NCBI GenBank assembly: GCA_905250885.1
Contig: CAJNOQ010000640.1
Span: 1-44,476 of the forward strand
Length of the DNA stretch: 44,476 nucleotides
DNA from: Didymodactylos carnosus
Lineage: Eukaryota; Rotifera; Eurotatoria; Philodinida; Philodinidae
Direction: 5' to 3'
A program made the translations under genes and the position numbers. The notes under the pieces were generated by a model. That model did no database searches, was not told where the DNA came from, and worked only from the letters and a program-made list of their open reading frames with translations. Positions 35,301 through 44,476 of the stretch are shown piece by piece (position 1 is the first letter of the stretch; the number at the start of each line of letters is the position of its first letter).

Positions 35301-35646
35301 CGTATTGGTCAAAAAAACATCGAATTTAGTAAACAGAAAAATATCGACACAAGATAACAGTAGAGAACGTCTCTTACTGCATATTTATTCTATATTTACT
35401 CATTTGTCTTTCTGAAAGTTCACATCTTATTAAATATACAGCATGTGCATTAAGTTTGTATTGTAATCAACTCGATATTTGTACTTAAATTTATCGAAAG
35501 TGCTTCTTCTAATCATTTTTTTTTCTATTTCTCTTCTTATTTAGGAGATCAAAGGTGATGATGAAGAAATTGTATCAATGATTGAAACAACTGTCAAACA
35601 TTTAAGTGCATGTATTCAACCATTAAAACTATCAGCTTTGACTTGA
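32330..35646 (+). CDS. CPSF3: CPSF3 (CPSF73), pre-mRNA 3'-end processing endonuclease
   Basis: Seventeen exons: 32330-32394, 32465-32528, 32587-32687, 32750-32878, 32994-33078, 33138-33230, 33285-33374, 33502-33550, 33607-33708, 33771-33946, 34007-34165, 34221-34367, 34429-34690, 34747-34940, 34995-35085, 35143-35297, 35545-35646. The joined frame of 2,064 nt gives 687 residues (human about 684). It is the zinc-dependent nuclease that cuts pre-mRNA before polyadenylation and acts on histone mRNAs. The metallo-beta-lactamase motifs are intact: H77-x-H79-x-D81-H82 (HFHLDH), H164 in [10 protein letters not shown]185 in [10 protein letters not shown], and the beta-CASP histidine H402 in SFSAHTD, offset by six from human. 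The C-terminal domain that binds partner subunits is present. If the last intron were retained, a stop at 35355-35357 would replace the final 33 residues. Confidence 0.97.
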
Positions 35647-37012
35647 AATAGATTTTTTTTATATTTTATGTATAATGTATATGATACAATTTTTTTTCTC
35701 TATGTGATGAATTTGCAATTTTTTGAAACAAAATAAAAAATAACATTGAAAAATAACCGTTTTGTAATAAATTGAATATCAATGCGCTAATACCTCTTTC
35801 ACGCGTCATTTGATGTAATTTCCCAAGAATAAACTTTATTTTCAATAGCTAACTAACAAATATGGCTAGCTTTAAAAGTGATGGTATCACTATTTCATGA
35901 AAGCAAAATGTATGCTATGACCACACAAATAAAACATTAATTTCATATAGACAAATCTTAATCTTGTATGAGAATCGCTGATGTAACAATCCGTTAAAAA
36001 CAACGTGTGTAAATAAGATATAAAATAGATCTGCATAATTAAAATAAATTTTTAAAGCGTAGAGATTTATACCATAAAATACTTAATGCAATATTCTATA
36101 TTTATCTTCTTCATCTTTAAAAGAATCAGTTCTGTCTAGATGCTCACCAATATTAGGTGTGCTTACATTGATTTTTCTTATTCATTCATCAGCTCTCCTC
36201 AGACAGTCAAATTTTACTAAACTGTAACAAATCTCTGAAGGAGTACGCACTTTTGGGTATGTTCTTTCCTAAATTAAGTCAAAATTCTGCTCAATCAAGT
36301 GGCATCTATAAGAATAGACGTTAACAAATATGTTAATATTCACATTCTAGACAACATGTATAAAACCGTTTTTCTGCGTTTATGATTGTTTTATCGATGC
36401 TCAAAGGATTGCTACCATGAAACGTTGAAAAAGCGGAAAAGATGACGTGCAACAGCACAGGCTTGTTTGAAACGCAAACACTGCAAAAATATTAAATAAT
36501 TAGTAACCATTAACACGTTTGACTGCATTCTGATAATTGCAAAACAGGTTTTTAAAGAATTATTTCCGAGATGAACAAAATAGTTTGACTTGATTTTCAA
36601 AAGTTGACGCGATATATTGGATTAGCATAGTGGGTGATGTCGCCACTCTATGGAGTTATGGGAAACTTGTTTAGATTATATCTCTTAGAATTGATAAGTA
36701 AATTGTTCTCTTTTTTAAAATTGTCAAGTGCTTTAATACAATTTAGAATCTCTATGAAGAATATATCATCTATGAAAAAGCGTTATGTAGCTAAGCATCA
36801 GTAAAGGAGGAATCCCTTTATGGATGCGATTATTTATTGAGTTGGAATAGTCGTTCGGAACAAACAGTATATGCAATGGTCTAAGATTAATTTTCAATTG
36901 AGTGAAAAAGGTTTATTTCTAGGCACTTTAAATTTTGATTTTCACTTTCGTCTAACATGATTTCAACCTGATATTTATTAATTATATTTTAGATATATAC
37001 CATTCTTTCACT
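35647..37012. other. Intergenic region between CPSF3 and CIBAR
   Basis: An AATAAA at about 35733 may serve as the CPSF3 polyadenylation signal. No coding sequence is recognised. An ATTTTAG acceptor at 36991-36992 precedes the next start codon by 20 nt. Confidence 0.55.
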
Positions 37013-38465
37013 ATGAGTTCCTCATTCAACATTAGGTAAACCTAAGATAAAGTTATCATTTTTTTAATGAAAATTTTAATTAAAATGGGTTTCCATAGTT
37101 TAATACGCATTTTTCACGTTTTTATTGCTAAAAGCAGAGTGCAGAATCAAGTTCTTAACGTGGAGAGCTATTTTACTCTCACCTGATTCACTAATGATTA
37201 AGACTTTAAAAATTAATACTTGAAATTCTTAATTATTTCTTTATACTTCTTTTATTTAGTGACACACAAAATACTAAATTTGTGTTAGATCGTATAAATC
37301 AGGCTGAGAAATACCTAGGCAGTATTTTCACTCATTTCAATCGTGTATGTCGTAAAGAGGCACGTTTACGTGATTGTAACGATGAAATCGTACAGACAAT
37401 GGTCGAATATGCTGATCGTGAAAAAATAAACACAACATTAAGAAACAGTTTACAAGGATATGCAGGATATTTATCTGCCGTCGAAGATTATAGAAACACA
37501 TTAGTAATACAACTGCAATATTTCTCTTTTGATATGTTTTAATAATCATTTTATTTCCTTTCTAATTAGATTACTCGAATTGAATCACTCGTCTTAGAAC
37601 CATTAGCCAAGTATGGTGAAGTCATGAAATTAAAAAAGGTAGAATTCATTAGAATGAAATTTTTATGAATCGAAGAGAAATCTTTATCTCTATTTTTTGT
37701 TTTTAGCAAGCAGTTCAAAAAGCAATAAATGCACGAGACAAAGGTGTACAACGTCAGCGTAAATTACAGCAAACAAGAACTAGAGATCCGAATAATCGTG
37801 ATGCAATTGTGACGATGCAAGTTCAATCTGAATATGCACAAACAGAATCATCACGCGCTGATCGCGTTGTACAAGATGAAATTGATAAGTTCGAAGAATT
37901 GAAATTAAACGATATGAAAGTAAATCTTTCACTTCTTCGTATTTAGTTGTTACTTACTAATCTTTTTTTCCTATTCTTATTAATAGAAATTGCTGACCGA
38001 TTTTACATTAGTTCATTTAGCATTTCATGCTCGGGCTTTAGAAATGTATACAAATGCTCATCAAAATTTATTAAATATTGATGTTGCGCATGATCTTGAA
38101 GAATTTAGAACAACTGCACCCTTTCGTCGTTTACAGCCATCTCAACGAAGTGTTAGTGATAACGCATTGAATAAACGTACAGACAATCGATTGGTTGATC
38201 GACGTGAAGGAGAATTTGGATCAAGACATAGTTTACCGGCGGATAACACATACATGACTCGTACAGGGAGCGGTGGTCATAGAAAACAGCATAGTCCAAT
38301 ACATGAACATGGAAAACGGCCTACGACTGCCTCAACAGGACCGAAAGGTAAAAGTTATAAATGAATTTGTTTTGATTAGTTACTAATAGCTAAATGAATT
38401 TCCCTTTTCAAGGAAAAATATCTCATGATTCATATTCGTCCGATTCAGATTCGACTCAAGAATGA
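37013..38465 (+). CDS. CIBAR1: CIBAR/FAM92 BAR-domain protein
   Basis: Six exons: 37013-37035, 37260-37503, 37570-37638, 37707-37919, 37987-38347, 38413-38465, giving 320 residues (963 nt). The FAM92-type BAR domain covers about residues 8-225. ARLRD is followed by VEYADRE, then EDYRNTL joined to ITRIESLVLEPLAKYGEV, the block RTRDPNNRD, and FHARALEMYTNAHQNLLNID with DLEEFR. Each aligns in order with the human protein (ARLRD, DYRQAEVERLEAKVVEPL, RTRQRNPSDR, FHGKALEVYTAAYQNIQNID, DLEVFR). In vertebrates it binds CBY1 and membranes at the ciliary base. The C-terminal 90 residues are basic and low-complexity and end DSYSSDSDSTQE. The donor at 37504 was chosen because it restores family spacing; reading on would reach a stop. 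The start exon is only 23 nt. CIBAR1 versus CIBAR2 cannot be separated by eye. Confidence 0.92.
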
Positions 38466-39517
38466 AAACCAATGTCGTTTCCTTAGATAATATTACCAGA
38501 TAGATCAGATTTATTGTATTCTGTGTTCCATTGTGTGGATGTTTCAAACTAACATAGTTTTTTTAATTATATATTTACCCGTCTATTTAGTATTCTGTTT
38601 TTAGACTTTTTTTTAATAATTGTGCTTTTCTCTACAATAATGAACTGCCTTGCATATAAAATGGTTGTAGATATTTCAGAGTGTACTAGTAAACTTCTTC
38701 TTAAATGTGACTCATTATTTCTCTCCTGCCCAGCTGTCTTGATCGTTTTACGAATAGTTCAACTTTTATTTCTTCTTTTCTTGGTATCATTGTTTTGGTC
38801 ATCGCAAATTGCACATTTCGCTTGAAAATACATGTTACTACTCGCTTTATTTCTACTGTACTTTTAAATTATGTAATCAGAGTAGATCAGAAACGTCAAC
38901 TTTTTCTTGTATAAAATCAAATATTTATTGATACCGGACATTTTTGTTTTGAATATTGGTCACATTTTGATTTATTTGTTTCAATCTGGAATTTGTTAGC
39001 AATAAACTTAAAATTTCTAAATGAATCCCAAAAAGTAGAGAATATTATCTAAGGCAAGAATGGGCACACATTCACATTTGCAAGGTTCCTGAAAATATTT
39101 CATCAAAAACATTTGCAGATAAGCACAGTAGAGTTTATGGGGCAGTCCATCCAAAACATACGACGGCGGTTCTGTTCTGACGATATGATCGTTTCTTTTC
39201 ACTATGTATAAGAAATACGTAAAAAAGCTGGTCCTGGTGTAGCAAATTGTCCAGTAAGTCATGATCGGAGTCTGTTAATTATTGTTCAATTGCTTAGATG
39301 TTTTTTTTATTGAGGAATATCATTGTAAGTGATACAACGAGCAAAATGTATCATAAGTGAGAAAATTAAACAAGCACATTGTTTGAAGCCGACATAAGTT
39401 GATATTTTGCTTTTTAATTATATTTTTCTTGAGAAAAGAACTGACAAACTTGAATGCAATGTTGAGAATAAATATGTTTCCAGTTTCAAAAAGAAACAAC
39501 TGCAAGAGTAATAAGAA
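38466..39517. other. 3' flank of CIBAR, no gene supported
   Basis: AT-rich, with short overlapping ORFs at 38622-38825, 39017-39262 and 39320-39587 that lack family resemblance. No clear repeat is seen until the foldback element that starts at 39518. Confidence 0.5.
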
Positions 39518-40222
39518 CTATTGTCCATTCAAAAGAAAGAATGATATATGGATGTTTTTTGAATACCGCGAAAGTCGAAAGAGCTAGAGCGAAGCGACTT
39601 CCACTAATTGAAAGAGGAGCTTATGAAGCATCGTTTTGCAAATGGGACGTTTTTTAGATAGTTTTTGAAAACGGATTTTTAACCGGATCTTTGGAAAACT
39701 TCTGTCTGCATAAGCCGGAAATTTAAAATAGAAAACTATTTAGTCTTTTCGACTGTAGTGCTTCCACGTGCTCAAACTCATTTTTTGAAAAACTCATCCT
39801 TTGAACTTTCTTCAACTTTGGAAATAAAACAAACATTGCCACAAGATTCAAGGCGGTCGATACCCTGTGGTTTGTATGTTTTTGAGACCCCCAAACTCGA
39901 AGAAGTAGGAGCCCTGACTTCGAAAAAACCTGAATTCCGGCCAAATCATTGATTTTCAAGATCTCGCTGATATCTCATTTTCTATTTACTGATAAAAAGT
40001 ATCAATAGTTTGCTATTTTAAATTTTCGACTTATGCAGAAGTTTTCGAAAGATCCATTTAAAAATCCGTTTTCACAAACTATCCAAAAAACTTCCCATTT
40101 GCAAAAAGATGGTGCATAAGTTCCTCTTTCAATTGGTGGAAGTCGCTTCGCTCTAGCTCTTTCGATTTTCGAGTTATTCAAAAAATATCCATATATCATT
40201 CTTTTTTTTGGATGGACAATAG
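39518..40222. mobile_element. Foldback element with about 220-bp terminal inverted repeats
   Basis: The left arm 39518-39740 and right arm 40004-40222 are long, close inverted copies: left GAATGATATATGGATGTTTT against right reverse complement GAATGATATATGGATATTTT, and both carry GAAAGAGCTAGAGCGAAGCG and its complement. The ends are CTATTGTCCAT and ATGGACAATAG. The 260-bp core is less AT-rich and non-coding. Short ORFs across the arms mirror each other, as expected of inverted repeats. I saw no clear target duplication. Confidence 0.9.
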
Positions 40223-40393
40223 ATAGAGTTAGAAAAAGTATAAAATTCGTCGTCTAAATCATCACTTTAGCAAAAAGATGATTCTATTTTCTTAATTATT
40301 AGCAAAATATAACACATGTCTTGTAGCCAAGAATATCACGCCCATTTTTCATTGTAAAAATATCTTTTTTAAACATATTTAGATGAATATTTT

Positions 40394-42161
40394 TCAAAGA
40401 TATCCAATTTGGCGTATGAATAGTATTATTATTATCATCGATAGATAACATTCAGAAAGAGTGCATAACATGATGGAGGTTGATCCAGCCTTTGTACTAG
40501 TATCAGGACGTAACGTTGTTGAGTATGGGTTTGTTGTCAGTCTGCACTGACTGAAATCATTCAAATTTGATTTTGATAAATGAACAGATGGTAAACTAAG
40601 TGGTATATGTTCTCCATTTAAGTTTGTTTGGCCAAATACTCTTTTCCATTCTCGATCTGTTATAGTGTAAAACCTTTCATACAAACCATTATAAATCAAC
40701 AGCTGACGATTTTCATCGATTAGTTTTTTACTGAGCATTGCTACAACTGTTGTCACTTTTGAATCCCACGTTATTACAGGAGAAATTGCAGTTCCTGTTA
40801 TATTAGTAGCTTCAGTACTTCCGTACACATTTTGCATTGATGATCCGTGTAACATGTTTAAATACCATATTAAACCTATTGTTTCGTCAGCTAAAATAAC
40901 TGGAAAACTCGCATATGGTGTAATTGTTGTCATATGTAAAACAGGTTCTGATGCAATCGATTGAATGCCGCATGCACTTAAATACTCAACGTTATAGGTA
41001 TCATTTGGTACAGTTGATGCAACAGAAGCATAAAGACCAGGTATATGATTTTTGTTCGAATGCATTGTACGCGCTTTTTCACCGTTCATAAACAAACGTC
41101 GTTGGATTGGAATATCCATATAGGGTAAATAAAAATATTTCCATTGTTCATGACTGGAAAACCAATACCCTTGTTGAACGGTTATATTTTCATTTTCATT
41201 CACGTATTCAACACGTTTTAATTTTGCTTGTTTTTTTAACCATATTTTCTCTCGTTCATCTATCGTGTAATTATATTTAATCCATGGTGCGTACAGATCC
41301 ATGAAATAAGCCATCAATTCTCCTGTAAAAAATAATATATTAATTCATGATAAGTTAAACTAGAAACAGTTTAAAATGTTCCTTTCTCATACCTTCATAT
41401 GGATCGTCTAAATAACAGTCACCATCCGTAAAATAATTACTTTTATTAAATTGTTGAGATTCATCTGTCATATTTCGAATTTTTGTTACACATCTTATCC
41501 CTCCATTACCATCGTAAAAAACTGGAATAGACGTATTAATCATTAAATCAATTCTATCTTGATATCTTTTAGCTAAATTTGTATAATTTTTATTATTTAA
41601 ACTAATAATTAATGATAGAATACTCCATATTAATTGACCATTGTCCAAACCGGGCACTTTATCTCTCCATGCATCTAGTAGATTCATATTAGTACCATTC
41701 GCTGCAAACCATGGAAGAAAGCCACCGAAACCCGGATATCGTCGATGAAAATCATCATAAGAATTTATTTTTTTTGTTAAAATATCAATAATATGATCGA
41801 TTGGAGCATTATTGAAAAACATTTTTGCATATTGATCATCTAATAGATAGAGTGTCAATATGTTTACATGAAGTGCTTCTTTTGATGCTGCTGTCCAAAA
41901 TTGTAAGTTTTCATGTAAATTTCCAGTTTCATGATCAATCTTGTGTCCATCATATGTGATACCTGTCACATTATTATAACCAACACCATTGCCAAACTTA
42001 CCTTCCCATAAGGATATATTCATTTTAAAATGATGTATAGCATTATTCCGATTGTATAGTAAATCGTCGATTGTAAATAAATCAGCAAAACGACAAATTT
42101 GTTCTTGACTTCTTATTTCTAATGAAAATGAAATCAATAAGGCTATGATAATGTATAACAT
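40394..42161 (-). CDS. Secreted or anchored protein resembling an (alpha/alpha)-barrel glycoside hydrolase
   Basis: Two exons on the minus strand, 42161-41393 and 41322-40394, separated by a 70-nt intron, giving 565 residues. Residues 1-18 form a signal peptide (MLYIIIALLISFSLEIRS). Many N-x-S/T sites indicate an extracellular protein. Conserved-looking blocks are GITYDGHKIDHETGNLHE (67-84), YPGFGGFLPWF (142-152), VPGLDNGQLIWS (169-180), and in the second exon EQWKYFYLPYMD, YGSTEATNI and SPVITWDS. Gly/Trp/Asp/Glu-rich motifs between helical segments are typical of (alpha/alpha)6-barrel carbohydrate enzymes; endo-beta-1,2-glucanase-like families (GH144/GH162) are one possibility, unproven. The C-terminus ends in a hydrophobic run (YLSMIIIILFI) after an Ala/Gly/Ser stretch, suggesting a GPI signal or membrane anchor. 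The gene itself is well supported; its activity is a guess. Confidence 0.85.
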
Positions 42162-43380
42162 TTTTTGTGTTTAACACATTAATTTTGTTTTAAAAAATTA
42201 AAAATTAAATTGATTCAATAACATTTACGAACCATATAATATTTTGTTTTTACTTTTAAATTCAAATCTGTTTTTTTTTTTCTAGTGATTTATTTATCTT
42301 TGAATTTTATTTTTATCAGCTTATTCTACTCAAACATAAATATCATATGTATTATAGATTAAACTTTTGTATTTTGCCAATATGTTATTAACTAAAACAT
42401 AAGCTTCTTCGCGATTATGCACTTTTTCTAGAAGTGTCAAAAATATTATATTAAACAAATACTTATTGACACTAGATAGATTAAGAATAGAAAATAATAA
42501 GAAACTGATTCATAATAAAATTTATCCTATATCTATGTAAGAAGTAGACAACAAATTAGAATCTTATTAGTTGAATAAAAAACTATATCAATTTTTCCAT
42601 TCATTTTGTCAATGTTGTCATTCATCGCTTTTTTTTTTTCTTCTTTACTTTTAACTGTATTCGTCAATCGTCAAGAATAACATAGAACTGATTTATATGA
42701 ACATACATAGAATTTATCTTTTTCATTATACTTTTCCGATTATAGTCCACTTTCTGTTTTAGTATTCGCTTTTTTATTGTTCAATATCTAAAAAAAACGT
42801 GTTGTTTCAATTGATTAACAAAAAAATTCATGTGTAGATCTGATGAAAAAAAAAATAATTATTTGCGCGTATCCTATCGACAGACAACAAACATTAATAA
42901 AATCCTCACATAAAACAAAAAAGTATTTTATGATTATTATAAAAAACAAAAAAAGTTGCACAAAGTGTACATAGATAAAAACAAAGATTAATCAAAACAA
43001 ATATTCTGAATACGATATATCTAATATAAGAAAAACGAGAGAACTCACTAGTTTTCAATCAAAAAACGAAAACATATTGCTAAAAAAGAATTCAATACAC
43101 AGATAAATGAAGATAGTTATATGTAAAGGAATATCACTTTGTTAAAATATTTAGTAGAACAATTAGTGGATATAAAATTTCGTTTGCTATTGCCGATTAG
43201 TATTTTCTTTTTGGTGGATTTACTGGAGATATGTGAATTTGTATTTGTTATAGATTTGGTATATAAGTTGCCTAGAAACACCATCAAGCATAAAGATTTT
43301 TTATTAAAAAGAGAGAAAACAAAAGAGTTATGTCAATTAGTACTGCCTTTTTCTCGTTGAGGTTTCTGTCATTTTTCATA
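42162..43380. other. AT-rich 5' flank of the hydrolase-like gene
   Basis: Nothing recognised. It is very AT-rich with poly-T and poly-A runs, and the ORF at 43139-43360 has no family resemblance. Confidence 0.5.
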
Positions 43381-43608
43381 CTATTTCTCTTGGTTCTTTT
43401 TATCTTTATACATTTTTAAATTCACATTGATTTTTTTAATTATTTGTTTTTGATTTGTTTCTGGATCGTCAAGTAATTCAAGTTGAATTTGTTCCGCTAT
43501 TAGATCATCGAGGGAAGCTTCCATATAGGTGCAAAGACTTTTTTTTCTACGGAATGAACAGGCAATGAAGTTTAAACTGTATTGGCTGCGGTAATGCAGG
43601 TATACCAT
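43381..43608 (-). CDS. Possible small or terminal exon, charged C-terminus
   Basis: A minus-strand frame ends at 43381. Its last part, beginning MEASLDDLIAEQIQLELL (start about 43522), is charged, helix-forming and rich in K/E/D/Q, unlike the chance frames around it. It could be a 47-residue protein or the last exon of a gene reaching beyond the window. An AG just before TCTTTGCACC could be its acceptor. No family is recognised. Confidence 0.25.
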   Translation of the reverse strand: MVYLHYRSQYSLNFIACSFRRKKSLCTYMEASLDDLIAEQIQLELLDDPETNQKQIIKKINVNLKMYKDKKNQEK

Positions 43609-43807
43609 AACAGCAGTTATAACCTATCATAATTTATCACCAGTACATGTCGTTCTGTATACCATTTTTACAACAATTCTAAATATTGATCTTATTGTTT
43701 GCATAACATAAACTGGAAAATATGAATAAACTGCGTCCATATCATGTGTCCGCTCATGTCGCCAAAGCAAAATTGTTTTTTGTTTGATCACGCAATAAAA
43801 ATGCAAA

Positions 43808-44010
43808 AACATAAGTGACGTAACGCAAAAAATAGTTACAGAAGTGAATTCTGCATATTAATTTACAACAAAATATTTACAGAATTCAGTATTAGTCGAA
43901 CAAAAACAAAAACATTGTAAAAATATAGAATTCTGTAAATATTTTGTTGTAAATTAATATGCAGAATTTCACTTTTATAACCATTTTTTGCTTTACGTCA
44001 CTTGATTCAC
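43808..44010. repeat. Palindromic MITE-like element, about 200 bp
   Basis: The arms 43812-43888 and about 43931-44005 are near-perfect inverted copies: TGCATATTAATTTACAACAA on the left pairs with TTGTTGTAAATTAATATGCA on the right, and AAGTGACGTAACGCAAAAAA with TTTTTTGCTTTACGTCACTT. The central loop is about 45 bp. There is no coding capacity. Confidence 0.85.
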
Positions 44011-44476
44011 GCAAAAGAAATTTTAGTTTTGGTGATATGGGCGTTACATTGCTATCATTTTTCGATACCTCGATACCTTATACTTTTGCTAACGAGGGAA
44101 GGTCCCAAGTGCCACTCTCACTTCTCAATGGGGCATATCCTAGTTTGTAGAGCTTGACGAGCTGATCACGGTGGCATAAAGTGTTCTTCCCCATAGCCAT
44201 TACACAGTGGGCATCCAAGCGGACATTAGGCGAAAAAGTCGATTCTCTTGTTTACCAAATATAAATACTGCAAAAAATAGCCCTTCCAATTCTCTATCGA
44301 ACGGTGTATTTGATCTCCACTCCTTCAAGACGAAAAAAGGGCATAAAGGTTGTATGGCGAATATGTAAAAAAATGACATCTACGAACAAAATCTTAATTT
44401 CCTCTTCAGACAATCATGTTAAATTATTTTAAAGTACATAGTCGGAATCACCAAGTCGAGAGCTATCTATTGACAA
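44011..44476. other. Right edge, unassigned
   Basis: Less AT-rich than the preceding kilobase, but without a long frame or recognised motif. It may be the edge of another repeat or gene cut by the window end. Confidence 0.4.

Noticed and set aside
39723-40199. ORFs within the foldback element, including near-identical peptides in opposite orientation.
   Set aside because: They arise from the inverted arms of a non-coding element and carry no recognisable domain.

Overview
This window reads as nuclear DNA of a small animal, most likely a bdelloid rotifer. It is very AT-rich and its genes are broken by many short GT-AG introns, commonly 50-80 nt. It carries clear metazoan genes (DNTTIP1, CPSF3, a CIBAR/FAM92 BAR protein, an ELOVL elongase) next to a gene of bacterial type (PssA) that has acquired introns. 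The taxon call is inference; no species-diagnostic sequence was checked.

Layout. 1-1093 is the 3' end of a decayed LINE, split by a small insertion full of the palindrome GCACCGGTGC. 1094-4835 is AT-rich and appears non-coding. 4836-5875 (+) encodes a six-exon CDP-diacylglycerol-serine O-phosphatidyltransferase. 7335-8769 (-) and 11875-12798 (-) are tandem paralogues with an RTP-like 3CxxC zinc domain; the second lacks two introns and has a frameshift. A 143-bp hAT-type MITE with a perfect 8-bp target duplication lies between them (9496-9638). 12799-17954 holds no gene I can support, apart from a TIR element and a LINE tail. 17955-18670 (+) encodes a small acidic type I membrane protein.

21273-31032 (+) holds two closely spaced genes, DNTTIP1 (8 exons) and an ELOVL fatty-acid elongase (8 exons, including a 31-nt microexon), with only about 200 nt between stop and start. 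Their introns are crowded. DNTTIP1 introns carry an antisense tRNA-Arg(CCU), two hAT-like MITEs and two copies of an approximately 80-bp mini-element. ELOVL intron 3 carries a 2.4-kb nested set of inverted repeats enclosing a broken LINE. 32330-35646 (+) is CPSF3, the pre-mRNA 3'-end endonuclease (17 exons). 37013-38465 (+) is CIBAR/FAM92. A 705-bp foldback element lies at 39518-40222. 40394-42161 (-) encodes a secreted, probably membrane-tethered protein that looks like a glycoside hydrolase. The last 2.3 kb has an approximately 200-bp palindrome and one weak ORF.

The genes do not form a single pathway. PssA and ELOVL are both lipid enzymes but lie 20 kb apart. The main cross-gene pattern is that five plus-strand genes have a T-rich TAG splice acceptor 3-23 nt before the start codon with no evident upstream exon, as expected for spliced-leader trans-splicing. 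All exon models were built by hand from reading-frame continuity, splice sites and family similarity; no database search was run.
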